Positions 1 through 9,989 of a DNA stretch of 64,000 nucleotides are shown here, one piece after another. The stretch is from Halobacillus sp. Nhm2S1. GTDB taxonomy: Bacteria > Bacillota > Bacilli > Bacillales > Halobacillaceae. The notes beneath the pieces are model-generated. The model saw only the letters and a program-made list of their open reading frames with translations, made no database searches and was not told where the DNA came from. The DNA lies in contig NZ_JAIEZV010000001.1 in assembly GCF_019599545.1 (NCBI RefSeq), positions 248,001 through 312,000 of the forward strand. The letters run 5' to 3'. Position 1 is the stretch's first letter. Each line of letters opens with the position of its first letter. Made by a program: the position numbers and the translations under genes.

Positions 1-281
1 ATATTACTGAATTTGTTAAAATAAGCCTCCATGTGATCTTGCACGACTCCTGAAGGAACCGAATGAATCACTTTATTATCTTTCGTTACAATCCCTACAT
101 GGCCTATATAACGCGATTCTTTTTTGCCGATAGGAGAAAACAGCAAATCTCCAGGTTCGATGGGTAGGTTTGTTCCTGGATATAGATGTTCATGTTTTTG
201 AATCACTGGTGCAACAATTTTCTTAGGCTTTATGATGAATGCAAAAAATACAGTACTTAGGAAGAAGAGCAGCTTTTTCAT
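1..281 (-). CDS. YycO/YiiX-like permuted NlpC/P60 hydrolase, 5' part only
   Basis: Only the first 93 codons are inside the window; the rest lies beyond the left edge. The ATG follows a strong AAGGAAGG ribosome site. The N-terminus is a short basic then hydrophobic stretch (MKKLLFFLSTVFFAFII), a likely signal peptide or membrane anchor, so the enzyme probably acts outside the membrane. Downstream, EPGDLLFSP and YIGHVGIVT match the Gly-Asp and His motifs of the circularly permuted papain-like family (YycO, YiiX/YebB). Members are thought to cleave amide or lipid bonds, but the substrate is unknown here. The catalytic Cys region is not visible, so the assignment rests on the N-terminal motifs only. 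Confidence 0.6.
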   Translation of the reverse strand, partial: MKKLLFFLSTVFFAFIIKPKKIVAPVIQKHEHLYPGTNLPIEPGDLLFSPIGKKESRYIGHVGIVTKDNKVIHSVPSGVVQDHMEAYFNKFSN

Positions 282-366
282 AAACACCTTCCTTAGTCTT
301 CTTATATCATTATCCTAGCGGATTATATGCCAAATAACAAAGTAAAAGTGCTAAAAAGCACCCCTA

Positions 367-380
367 AGAACGTATGTTCG
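367..380 (+). promoter_or_regulatory. Putative LexA (SOS) box
   Basis: The sequence AGAACGTATGTTCG matches the Bacillus LexA consensus CGAACRNRYGTTYG at 13 of 14 positions. It lies 40 bases upstream of the ATG of the decayed LAGLIDADG gene, with a GGGAGGG ribosome site in between. Either that gene was damage-inducible or the site is left from another SOS gene. Binding is inferred from the match alone. Confidence 0.6.
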
Positions 381-420
381 ATAAATGTGAAATGAACGAA
401 CATTTGGGAGGGAACCATAA

Positions 421-1191
421 ATGATTAGACCATTGAGAAAAAGAACAATGTCTAAAGTAGAAATTGCTCAACTGTATAAGGCCGGCGAGAGTACAATCGT
501 CGTTGCTGAAAAGCGAATGTTTCACCCGATTATATCCGTATCGTGTTAAAAGAATGAAGGGTTCCATTAAGACCTAGAGAGAGCTGGAAAAGGAAGTTTA
601 AGGTCACCGAAGACTATTTTAAAACGTGGTCTAACAACATGGCTCATATTTTAGGATTTATTGCAGCAGGTGGAATGATTTCAGGTCATGCGCAGTTAAT
701 TAGCATAGCACAAAAAGAAAAAGATATACTGCTGTATATTAAGCGCGAAATGGATTCCAGCCATCCAATAACAAAAAATGAACGGACAGGTGTACATATG
801 CATAATATCCGAAGTGAAATTCTCAAGGAGGATCTCATTCGCATACATGGAATAATACCTAAGAAATCAATGACTTTATCATATCCAAATGTACCAAGGG
901 AATATCAATCACATTTTGTAAGAGGGTATTTGGATGGTGAAGGCTGTATATACAAGGATAAATATTTTATCAATATCGTAGGTGGATCCAAGTCATTTAT
1001 GATGGAATTAATGGATGTACTTAGAGCAAATGATATGGAATCGAGATTAAATACGAATCCAGGATGACTTAATAGTAAGAGTTTATGTTAGCGGTAAAAA
1101 AGATGTAGAAAATTTCTTCCATTGGATATACGCTCAAGAAGATAAATGCTTGGAAAGAAAATATTCAACGTTTTTAAAATTGTTGAAGTAG
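421..1191 (+). pseudogene. LAGLIDADG homing-endonuclease-like gene, decayed
   Basis: Read across frames, about 256 codons give a short N-terminal helix-turn-helix-like region (AQLYKAGEST, then NVSPDYIRIVLKE), followed by two LAGLIDADG-type motifs, ILGFIAAGG near base 645 and FVRGYLDGEG near base 918. The C-terminus (KDVENFFHWIY, CLERKYSTFLK) is typical of free-standing endonuclease-like proteins in Bacilli. The gene is broken at three points. A one-base loss near 513 shifts frame, a TGA at 555-557 replaces what looks like a Trp codon, and a frame change near 1063 precedes the last 42 codons. The first motif also has Gly where the catalytic Asp is usual (AAGG rather than AADG). The ATG has a good ribosome site (GGGAGGG, 8-base spacing). 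No intron or intein is seen around it. Confidence 0.75.
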
Positions 1192-1903
1192 AAAGAAGGA
1201 GAGGAAATCCCCCTTACTTTTTTGTTTCCATCTAGTTTACATAATATTTATTATACTTACTCATTTCAGAAACGATTATTTTGTCTCACTAAAAAAGTAT
1301 ACTCATGATATTGAGATAAAATAGAAATAAATAAGCTGATTTTAACACCGATTTTATTAATGTTTACCAATCATTCATTCTCCGTAAGTTTTATGCATGA
1401 TGGTCTCAATAAAAATTCTAACTTTGGATTGTTGTTTATCTTCAGTTAGCTTCATTTCCTTTTTTATCTTCCATAATCATTATAGAAATTCAGAACGTTT
1501 GCTTTATGATCTCCAGCATATTTTTATATCATGTCTACACAATTTATCTTTCCATTTCAACATGGTTAATCTAAACTATATCTCATTCAGTTTTCATACG
1601 CTTTTCCAATCTCCTTTACTTGTTCATAAATAAAATAATGTCATTACATCTATATCGGGACTTTTGCCACACATTTTTATATTTATAATCTCGAGCTATC
1701 ATTTGATTGACTCTCGGATTACGATCAAACACTATATACTCACGGTTAAGCTTTACTATTGCCTTCATTCGCAAGATGCTTTTCTTAAATGGACTCATTG
1801 TAATCTGCATGCCTACCTTCTTTCCTGCTCACAACATGTCATTTTATTTGCTCTCAGTTGCTATCATACTGAGAATCGGTTTATTGATTGTTTTTTCTGA
1901 ATA

Positions 1904-1928
1904 TTTCGGAGTTACTACTAAGTATAAA
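1904..1928 (+). repeat. Short dispersed repeat, copy 1
   Basis: The core GGAGTTACTACTAAGT, extended on the left by TTTC and on the right by ATAAA, recurs at 2004-2022 (shorter) and, with one base changed, at 31937-31961. No function is known to me. It is non-coding in all three places. Confidence 0.55.
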
Positions 1929-1966
1929 TTGGTAATTATGTAATAGGTGCTCATTTCACGGGGGTT

Positions 1967-1980
1967 AGAACATACGTTCT
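1967..1980. promoter_or_regulatory. Putative LexA-like palindrome
   Basis: AGAACATACGTTCT is a perfect palindrome matching 12 of 14 positions of the LexA consensus; both outer bases differ. It is followed by a ribosome-site-like GAGGGTG and an ATG at 1999 whose frame is only 29 codons long and runs into the sqdX terminator. This looks like the surviving promoter of a lost SOS gene. Confidence 0.4.
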
Positions 1981-2003
1981 GTTGTTGAGGGTGATTTTAT
2001 GTA

Positions 2004-2022
2004 TTTGGAGTTACTACTAAGT
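2004..2022 (+). repeat. Short dispersed repeat, copy 2
   Basis: TTTGGAGTTACTACTAAGT repeats the core of copy 1 exactly 100 bases downstream and sits just after the orphan ATG at 1999. The copy breaks off after AAGT. Confidence 0.5.
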
Positions 2023-2050
2023 TCTTGTTATATAAACAAACAAAAAAGAA

Positions 2051-2078
2051 AAGCCACAGAGCGCTTACTCTGTGACTT
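2051..2078 (-). terminator. Intrinsic terminator of sqdB-sqdX
   Basis: On the minus strand an 11-base stem with one mismatch (AAGTCACAGAG / CTCTGTGGCTT) is followed by TTCTTTTTTG. The stem overlaps the last codons and stop of sqdX. Confidence 0.75.
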
Positions 2079-3228
2079 TAACCTTTGATTTTTTTGACGT
2101 TGTTGCTGCCTGCTCTTCATATACCTTTAACGTCTTATAGTAATACTCAAGGATCTGCTCCGAAGGTTTTTGCCAGCTATACTTTTCAGCTTCTTGTCGT
2201 GCATTTTTACAAAGTGTCTGATATAACTCCTCATCTTCCAGTCTTTCGATCGCCTGAATCATGCTCTCGGTGTTCTCATTTTCAAATAATAGACCTGTTT
2301 TTCCATCTTCTACTTGCTCCATGGTCGGCCCACTTTTTGCAGCAATCACAGGCAGACCAGAAGCCATAGATTCGAGGATGACAAGGCCAAGCGTTTCAGT
2401 AACCGATGGGAAAATCAGAGCATCAGAAGAAGCGAAAGCCTGAGCAAGCTCCTCTCCGTGCATAAGCCCTGTAAACACTGTATTGGTATCCTTGAAAGTT
2501 TCCTCTAATTCATCTTTCACAGGGCCATCTCCAACAATAGCAAGAGAAATATCGTCTCTCTTTTCCAATAACGGCTTGATTTTATGAATTTCTTTTTCTG
2601 GAGCCAATCTACCCACAAAGACAAGCAGTTTGTTATCTTTCTTGCCTGCAGACAATCGCTCCCTCATCTCTTCACTTTTATGCCGAGGATGGTAATGATC
2701 GACAGCGACTCCCCGGTCCCACACACTCACATTATGGAAGTTCTTCTCATCCAGTTCCTTTTTAATAGCTCTTGAGGTACACAAATTAACGTCTGCATAG
2801 TTGTGTAACTTTCTGAAATACCACCAAACAAGAGGCTTGAAAGGATATAACCGGTAATAATCCAAGTATTTAGGAACGTGAGTATGATAAGAAGCAATTA
2901 ATGGATAGTCCAGTTTATCCGCGTAATAAACGCCGGAGACCCCTACAAGAGCGGGGTTGACCACATGGACGAGGTCAGGATTATGTTTTTGAAGCAAGTC
3001 CTTCACTCGTCGCTGTGGTAAACTGAATTCTCGATACCTGTAGAAAGGCATTTTTGTCGTTTTGACCCCTTCGACGATCGCCCCTTCATATTCCGTCACA
3101 CCAAAGTCTGGAGCAATGACGACGACCTCATGTTCTTGATTTCGCAAGTATTTGATGGACTCTTTTAATCGTGTGACGACTCCATCTGTTGATGGTAGGA
3201 ATGTTTCTGTAATGATGGCGATTTTCAA
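2065..3228 (-). CDS. sqdX: SQDG synthase SqdX (sulfoquinovosyltransferase)
   Basis: A family 4 retaining glycosyltransferase of 387 residues. In the SQDG pathway SqdX moves sulfoquinovose from UDP-sulfoquinovose to diacylglycerol at the membrane. The N-terminus (KIAIITETFLPSTDGVVTRL) and the blocks HVVNPALVG, ASYHTHVPKYL and WDRGVAVDHYHP closely resemble cyanobacterial SqdX. The C-terminal nucleotide-sugar site has the E-x7-E motif (SVTETLGLVILESMASG). I chose the TTG at 3228 because it has AAGGAG nine bases upstream and sits 13 bases after the sqdB stop; a longer frame would overlap sqdB by about 90 bases without a ribosome site. Direct coupling to sqdB makes the specific function likely rather than generic glycosyl transfer. 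Confidence 0.85.
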   Translation of the reverse strand: MKIAIITETFLPSTDGVVTRLKESIKYLRNQEHEVVVIAPDFGVTEYEGAIVEGVKTTKMPFYRYREFSLPQRRVKDLLQKHNPDLVHVVNPALVGVSGVYYADKLDYPLIASYHTHVPKYLDYYRLYPFKPLVWWYFRKLHNYADVNLCTSRAIKKELDEKNFHNVSVWDRGVAVDHYHPRHKSEEMRERLSAGKKDNKLLVFVGRLAPEKEIHKIKPLLEKRDDISLAIVGDGPVKDELEETFKDTNTVFTGLMHGEELAQAFASSDALIFPSVTETLGLVILESMASGLPVIAAKSGPTMEQVEDGKTGLLFENENTESMIQAIERLEDEELYQTLCKNARQEAEKYSWQKPSEQILEYYYKTLKVYEEQAATTSKKSKVKVTE

Positions 3229-3241
3229 AGCGGAAAACTCC

Positions 3242-4393
<1,152 letters not shown>

Positions 4394-4648
4394 CTACCTC
4401 CTAGTTACGTCTTGCATACTCGTATTCCATTATAGAATGACTCCTATGACTCTTCTATCTTCTCCCAATCGTCTTAGTTCGAAGAAGTACAAAAGTCAAG
4501 GTCTCTACGTTTTTGACTTTACCATTAATTTAATTTTGAAACAATTAATTCTTTGTTAAACCGTCGATTCTATGTAGAGATATGCTTGTGAGACCTCAAA
4601 CCTATTTACCCCAAAAGAAGAATACTTCAAACCTACTTTACAATAAAA

Positions 4649-4675
4649 GCCTGCAGAACAACAAGTTCTGCAGGC
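4649..4675 (-). terminator. Terminator of floT
   Basis: A perfect 11-base stem (GCCTGCAGAAC / GTTCTGCAGGC) with a five-base loop is followed by TTTTATT on the minus strand, just after the floT stop. Confidence 0.9.
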
Positions 4676-4682
4676 TGACCGG

Positions 4683-6176
4683 TTATTTTTCTTCTTCCTG
4701 GCCTTCTGGTAAGGATGTTTCTTCTTCCTTATTCTCATCCTCTTCCTTCGTAGCAGCCGCTTCCTTCAGTTCATCATCAGAAGATGCTCCAAATTCATGG
4801 ACTGCTCCTCTTGATACATAGCTCTCTAGCATCGCTTTTAAATCCATGCCTGTTGTCTCTTTTAAAGATTCCTGAATGCCAAGCATGGTAGAAGTGACAC
4901 TGTTCGCTACTTTCGCAGAACCCCCGCGGGAATCGCTTCCTCCCATATCAATGACCTTCATATCTTTAATTTGACTGATCGGTGCGGATACTTTTTCTGC
5001 ATATTCCGGCAATACTTTAATGAGCATTTCCATAATAGCCGCTTCGCCATAATGTTCCATCGCTTTCGCCATACGTTCTTTCGATTCCGCTTCCGCGATT
5101 CCTCGCTGACGAATGACTTCCGCTTCTGATTCCCCTTTGATTCGTTCATTATCGGCTTCTGCCTGTGCGCGTTTTGTCACTTCATAAGCCTCCGCATCAG
5201 CGATCGAGCGACGTCGTTTGTTTTCTTCTTCTTCCAATTCGACTGCTCTTTGTTTCTCAATATATTGAACTTTCAACTCTTCTTCCTTGATCTGCTGAGC
5301 AAGTTTCTGCCTTTCCAATTCCCCTGCCTGGTCTGCATTCGCTTTGGCTCGGTTCGTCTCTTTCTGGAATTCCGCTTCTTTAATGTCTTTTTCCTTCGTC
5401 GATGCCGCAACCGCAGTCAAACGGCGGTTTTCTTCATCTTGTGCTTCCTGATCGTTTTTCGCCTGATAGATGCGAGTCTCTTTCGTGGCATCGGACTCTG
5501 CCATGTTCGCTTTCTTCTGCACCTCAGCGATATGAGGACGACCAAGCGCATCGATGTATCCATTTTCAACATCCACATCCTCCACATCATTCAATGCAAA
5601 AGAAGTGATCTCAAACCCCATGCCTTTTAAGTCAGCTTCAGCGATTTTCTTAACCTGGGTGTTGACTTCCTTGAAATCATTATAGATTTTTTCAATCGGA
5701 AGCGATGCAATGATTGAACGTAGATGACCATTCAGCACATCTTTCAACTCTGATTCTCTTTCTTTCTGCTTTTTCCCAAGGAATTTCTCCGCAAAGTTCG
5801 CCATAATCTCAAGCTCACTGCCAATACTGATGACGGCTGTACTAGCAACTCTGACGGGTATCCCCTCTTTTGTATAAGCCTTGTCTGAATTGACTTGAAG
5901 TTGGAAAGATGTCAAATCAATCGGTGTCGCTGTCTGGAACATTCTCAGGCGGTACCCACCACCACGAATGATTTTTACCGAACGTCCATTATCATCTTCA
6001 AATACATTCTTTTCTTTTTCCGGATCACCAAGTTTTGGACCTGTAACAATCAACGCCTCATTCGAACTGGCCGTCTTATAGCGCATTCGGAAGACGATAA
6101 AAGTTATGATTCCCCCAACGAGAACAACCGCTCCAATAACACCTAGAATTAACAAAAATAAAGCACCTTCAAACAA
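4683..6176 (-). CDS. floT: Flotillin-like protein FloT (YuaG family)
   Basis: A 497-residue SPFH/flotillin protein that scaffolds functional membrane microdomains and affects signalling, secretion and fluidity. It has an N-terminal membrane segment (residues about 5-28), the SPFH domain, then a long Glu/Ala/Arg/Lys-rich coiled coil (about 210-400, with repeats such as KRAQAEADNERIKGESEAEV). The tail is very acidic (KEEDENKEEETSLPEGQEEEK). B. subtilis FloT is of similar length. The start is TTG with AAAGGAG seven bases upstream. In B. subtilis floT follows the NfeD-like yuaF; no yuaF is present here and floT appears to be transcribed alone. Confidence 0.93.
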   Translation of the reverse strand: MFEGALFLLILGVIGAVVLVGGIITFIVFRMRYKTASSNEALIVTGPKLGDPEKEKNVFEDDNGRSVKIIRGGGYRLRMFQTATPIDLTSFQLQVNSDKAYTKEGIPVRVASTAVISIGSELEIMANFAEKFLGKKQKERESELKDVLNGHLRSIIASLPIEKIYNDFKEVNTQVKKIAEADLKGMGFEITSFALNDVEDVDVENGYIDALGRPHIAEVQKKANMAESDATKETRIYQAKNDQEAQDEENRRLTAVAASTKEKDIKEAEFQKETNRAKANADQAGELERQKLAQQIKEEELKVQYIEKQRAVELEEEENKRRRSIADAEAYEVTKRAQAEADNERIKGESEAEVIRQRGIAEAESKERMAKAMEHYGEAAIMEMLIKVLPEYAEKVSAPISQIKDMKVIDMGGSDSRGGSAKVANSVTSTMLGIQESLKETTGMDLKAMLESYVSRGAVHEFGASSDDELKEAAATKEEDENKEEETSLPEGQEEEK

Positions 6177-6373
6177 ATAACCACTCCTTTTCCTTTCTCC
6201 CTATTTATGTAACAAAAGGGGTTATATTACATAACGATTACAACTCTATTAAAGTTTCAGGAAATTTTCAATATCCGCCAAATTTTCTTTGAGGAACATA
6301 GACCTATGAATTCTATCAAGGAGAGAATTCAGGTATAATAGTTATGAGAAGATTCTGAAAAGGAGGAACATTC

Positions 6374-8329
6374 ATGAGTACATATATCAATGCATGGACC
6401 CCTACCGCAGAATATAAAGAAGCGACCCGATTATTCCGATGGATGAAGAAGTTTGGCTGCAACTGCTATGATGACTTTCACGCTAAATCTATCCATGATC
6501 TTGAATGGTTTTGGGAAGAAGCAGTAAAAGAGCTCGCCGTAGAATGGTATACCCCTTACAAACGGGTATTGGATTCATCCCATGGCCCTATGTATCCTCA
6601 ATGGTTTGAAGGCGGAGAGCTGAATGTCGCTCACTTAGCCCTTGATCGTTGGGCAAATGATCCGTCTAAAAAGAATGATATCGCTCTTTACTGGGAGGGA
6701 GATAACGGACAAACCTCCTCCTACTCCTTTATAGACTTACAAAAAGAAGTGAATGCTGTCGCTAATGGTCTAGAGAGCTATGGAATATCTGAGGGCAATA
6801 TCGTTACATTATATCTGCCAATGCTTCCTGAGACCCTCATTGCCATGCTAGCCATTTCAAAAATAGGAGCCATCTTTTCACCTGCCTTCTCTGGTTACAA
6901 AGCAGATGCCGTCACGTCAAGAATTCATGCAAGCAAATCGAAAGCGTTAATAACAGCTGATGGTTTTTATCGCAGAGGAAAAACGATACTAATGAAACAG
7001 GAAGCAGATCTCGTTGCGGATCAATGCCCATCTCTAGAGCATGTTTTCATCGTTGAACGTACTGGAATGCAAGTGAACCTAGAAGAACCTCGTGATGTTC
7101 TCTGGAGTAATTTAAGAAAGAAAGAATCCGAGTACAAGACGAAGGTGAAAAGAGCGAACGATCCATTTATGCTCATTTACACATCAGGAACAACAGGTAC
7201 GCCAAAGGGAGCGGTCCATACACATGCAGGATTCCCCATCAAGGCTGCCTTTGATGCTGGCATATGCATGGATGTCACGAAAGAAGATACGTTATTCTGG
7301 TACACAGATATGGGATGGATGATGGGGCCTTTCCTCGTTTACGGAGGATTGGTCAATGGAGCATCCATTGTCATGTTTGAAGGCACCCCTGACTATCCAA
7401 AACCCGACCGCTTATGGGAACTTGTAGAGAAGTATCACGTCACCCATTTAGGACTCTCTCCCACCCTTGTCCGCTCCATGATGAAACACGGGAAAGATTG
7501 GATCGAAAAACATGATCTCAGTTTTTTAAAACTTATCGGCTCAACAGGAGAACCGTGGAATTCGGAGCCGTGGCATTGGCTATTCAAACATGCAGGAGGT
7601 TCGCGAATACCGATTTTCAACTATTCAGGTGGAACAGAAATTTCAGGGGGGATTCTCGGTAATGTACTCGTCAAACCGATTCAACCGGTCACCTTCAATG
7701 CGGCTCTTCCTGGGATGGATGTCGATGTCTATAATGAGAATGGTCAATCTATCGTTAATGAAGTTGGCGAACTGGTTATCAAAGCCCCTTGGGTCGGGAT
7801 GACAAAGAGCTTTTTTGAAGATGATGAGCGTTATGAAAAGACCTATTGGAGCCGCTTCAAAGATACGTGGGTTCATGGCGATTGGGTGATGAAAGATAAA
7901 GAAGGGTACTTTACGATTACCGGACGATCGGATGATGTTTTAAATGTAGCTGGAAAACGATTAGGTCCTACGGAGGTAGAGTCTGTTCTCCTTAAACATA
8001 CCGCAGTATTAGAAGCTGGAGTTATTGGAGTCCCTCATGAGGTAAAAGGAGAAGAAGCTGTCGCATTTGTGGTCCTTAAGGAAATTCACCCTCCAGATAA
8101 TCTAACGGAAGAATTGACCATTCTCCTTCATCAAAAATTAGGCAAAGCCCTCGCACCTAAAAAGATATTCGTTGTCGATGACCTTCCTAAGACAAGAAAT
8201 GCCAAAGTGATGAGGCGAGCGATCAAATCTGCTTATTTAAATAAGCCAGCCGGGGACTTGAGTGCGCTCGTCAATCCTCAAAGCATCAATCAGATCCGGA
8301 GCATTGGACAGAATGCTTCATCAATATGA
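6374..8329 (+). CDS. AMP-forming acyl-CoA synthetase (AcsA/YtcI-like)
   Basis: A 651-residue member of the acetyl-CoA synthetase branch of the ANL superfamily, joining a short carboxylate to CoA through an acyl-adenylate. The P-loop-like motif YTSGTTGTPKG is near residue 270. The C-terminal domain has the hinge region TGRSDDVLNVAGKRLG and the acyl-lysine motif KTRNAKVMRR near 605-613, where Ala replaces the usual Gly before the reactive Lys. The ATG has AAAGGAGG upstream. It is convergent with the leucine-degradation operon and separated from it by a two-way terminator. The substrate (acetate, propionate or a branched acid) cannot be read from sequence; YtcI-like is the best family label. Confidence 0.82.
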   Translation: MSTYINAWTPTAEYKEATRLFRWMKKFGCNCYDDFHAKSIHDLEWFWEEAVKELAVEWYTPYKRVLDSSHGPMYPQWFEGGELNVAHLALDRWANDPSKKNDIALYWEGDNGQTSSYSFIDLQKEVNAVANGLESYGISEGNIVTLYLPMLPETLIAMLAISKIGAIFSPAFSGYKADAVTSRIHASKSKALITADGFYRRGKTILMKQEADLVADQCPSLEHVFIVERTGMQVNLEEPRDVLWSNLRKKESEYKTKVKRANDPFMLIYTSGTTGTPKGAVHTHAGFPIKAAFDAGICMDVTKEDTLFWYTDMGWMMGPFLVYGGLVNGASIVMFEGTPDYPKPDRLWELVEKYHVTHLGLSPTLVRSMMKHGKDWIEKHDLSFLKLIGSTGEPWNSEPWHWLFKHAGGSRIPIFNYSGGTEISGGILGNVLVKPIQPVTFNAALPGMDVDVYNENGQSIVNEVGELVIKAPWVGMTKSFFEDDERYEKTYWSRFKDTWVHGDWVMKDKEGYFTITGRSDDVLNVAGKRLGPTEVESVLLKHTAVLEAGVIGVPHEVKGEEAVAFVVLKEIHPPDNLTEELTILLHQKLGKALAPKKIFVVDDLPKTRNAKVMRRAIKSAYLNKPAGDLSALVNPQSINQIRSIGQNASSI

Positions 8330-8409
8330 AAAGTACGTTTGGAGCATGTTTTTTGTATCGCTTCATAAATTCAAAGCTTAGAATCTTATTGATCACGATT
8401 CAACAAAAA

Positions 8410-8440
8410 AGCCCCTGGACACATCAAAGGTCCAGGAGCT
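8410..8440. terminator. Bidirectional terminator between the acyl-CoA synthetase gene and yngE
   Basis: A stem AGCCCCTGGAC / GTCCAGGAGCT with one mismatch is flanked by A-rich sequence on the left and seven T on the right, so it can stop both converging transcripts. Confidence 0.85.
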
Positions 8441-8444
8441 TTTT

Positions 8445-9986
8445 TTATACCGGATATACGCCGTGTTTTCTTTCTGTAAATAGAACATCTTTGGTCTCGT
8501 AAGCATCATATCGAGTGGAAAGCTCTTCTCGCAGTTTATTCGGCTGAACGATGTCATCGATCACCATCTCAGAAGCCAAACGATAAATATCAATGTTCTC
8601 TTTGTATTCTTCATGCTTTTCTTTAATAAATGCTGGTCGTTCTTCTTCAGGCAGTGCGGCGATCTTATTAGCATAAACAGCGTTTACAGCCGCTTCTGGC
8701 CCCATGACAGCAATCTGTGCGGTAGGCAGAGCAAGACATGCATCCGGCTCAAACGCAGGTCCTGCCATGGCATAGAGTCCTGCTCCGTAAGCTTTACGAA
8801 CAACAACAGAAATTTTAGGTACGGTCGCCTCGCTCATCGCAGAAAGCATTTTCGCCCCGTGACGGATAATCCCTGCCCGCTCAACTTTAGTTCCAATCAT
8901 GAACCCTGGAATATCGGCAAGGAAAAGCAGTGGAATATTAAAGGCATCACAGAGCTGGATAAATTTCGCTGCTTTATCTGCAGAATCAGGGAAAAGGACG
9001 CCTCCTTTTGCTCTAGGCTGGTTGGCGATAATCCCTACTGGCCGACCTTCAATTCTTGATAGACCAGTAATGAGCTCCGGAGCAAATTTTTTCTTAATCT
9101 CACAGAATGAATGATCATCAATGAGACGATCGATCAACTGATACATATCAAAAGGGGCATTTTGGTTTTTAGGAATCAGTTCTTCCACGCTTTTCTCAAA
9201 CGGAGCAGGCTCTCTTGATTCTGCCTTTTTCGGTAATTCCCTGTAGGACTGTGGGAAATAGCTTAAATATTTTCTGGCGAATGCAATCGCATCACTTTCA
9301 TCTTTTGCAAGTACATCGCCGCATCCAGAGACGGAACAATGCATATTCGCGCCACCCATTTCCTCGAGCGTCACTTTTTCCCCGATCACTTTCTCAGCCA
9401 TTCGCGGAGATCCTAAATACATGGAGGCGTTGCCATCGACCATGACGACGATATCACAAAAGGCAGGTATGTACGCCCCGCCCGCTGCGGATGGTCCGAA
9501 TAATAAACAGACTTGTGGCACACGGCCGGATAGTTTGATTTGATTATGGAAAATACGTCCTGCTCCTCGGCGGTTAGGGAACATTTCAACCTGATCGGTA
9601 ATCCTTGCCCCCGCAGAGTCGACGAGGTAGAGCATCGGCACATTCAGTTTTAATGCGGTTTCCTGAATCCGTATGATTTTTTCAACGGTCCTCGCTCCCC
9701 ATGAACCCGCTTTTACGGTGGAATCGTTGGCCATTACACATACTTTTTCCCCGTTGATTTTCCCTATGCCTGTGACGACACCATCAGCAGGGAGGGAGTC
9801 ATCTTGACAATTGGCGAAAAAAGCGTCTTCGATATCGATGTTGTCATCAAACAAAAGCTGTAGACGTTCACGTACGAACATTTTCCCTTTTTCAGCGTTC
9901 TTGCTATGATACTTTTCAGCACCACCAGAAGCTATTCTCTTCGCTCGTTCTTCTAATGTTTCATTTGTAGGCATCGTTTTTTCCAC
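8445..9986 (-). CDS. yngE: Acyl-CoA carboxylase beta subunit (YngE, methylcrotonyl-CoA type)
   Basis: The 513-residue carboxyltransferase subunit of a biotin-dependent acyl-CoA carboxylase. It carries the two crotonase-like halves, with the glycine-rich oxyanion motifs FGPSAAGGAYIPAF and KAYGAGLYAMAGPAF. In this operon the likely substrate is 3-methylcrotonyl-CoA from leucine; propionyl-CoA carboxylase is the alternative. It works with the biotin carboxylase and the carrier protein encoded upstream. The GTG start has AAAGGAG at the end of yngF; an in-frame ATG four codons later also has an acceptable site (AGGTGG). It is last in the operon. Confidence 0.88.
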   Translation of the reverse strand: MEKTMPTNETLEERAKRIASGGAEKYHSKNAEKGKMFVRERLQLLFDDNIDIEDAFFANCQDDSLPADGVVTGIGKINGEKVCVMANDSTVKAGSWGARTVEKIIRIQETALKLNVPMLYLVDSAGARITDQVEMFPNRRGAGRIFHNQIKLSGRVPQVCLLFGPSAAGGAYIPAFCDIVVMVDGNASMYLGSPRMAEKVIGEKVTLEEMGGANMHCSVSGCGDVLAKDESDAIAFARKYLSYFPQSYRELPKKAESREPAPFEKSVEELIPKNQNAPFDMYQLIDRLIDDHSFCEIKKKFAPELITGLSRIEGRPVGIIANQPRAKGGVLFPDSADKAAKFIQLCDAFNIPLLFLADIPGFMIGTKVERAGIIRHGAKMLSAMSEATVPKISVVVRKAYGAGLYAMAGPAFEPDACLALPTAQIAVMGPEAAVNAVYANKIAALPEEERPAFIKEKHEEYKENIDIYRLASEMVIDDIVQPNKLREELSTRYDAYETKDVLFTERKHGVYPV

Positions 9987-9989
9987 CTT

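Larger units (their letters stand above)
1192..2050. other. AT-rich stretch without a recognisable gene
   Basis: About 860 bases carry no protein I recognise. A 64-codon frame on the minus strand (1616-1810) has a fair ribosome site (AGAAGG) but an unfamiliar product, and may be a remnant. The right end carries a LexA-like palindrome and two copies of a short repeat. The stretch looks like the scar of deleted or decayed accessory genes between the LAGLIDADG pseudogene and sqdX. Confidence 0.5.

Noticed and set aside
1397-1943. Several 60-80 codon frames on both strands between the LAGLIDADG pseudogene and sqdX
   Set aside because: They are rich in Phe, Ile, His and Ser as expected from AT-rich non-coding DNA. 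Only the minus-strand frame at 1616-1810 has a ribosome-like site, and its product is unfamiliar and isolated.
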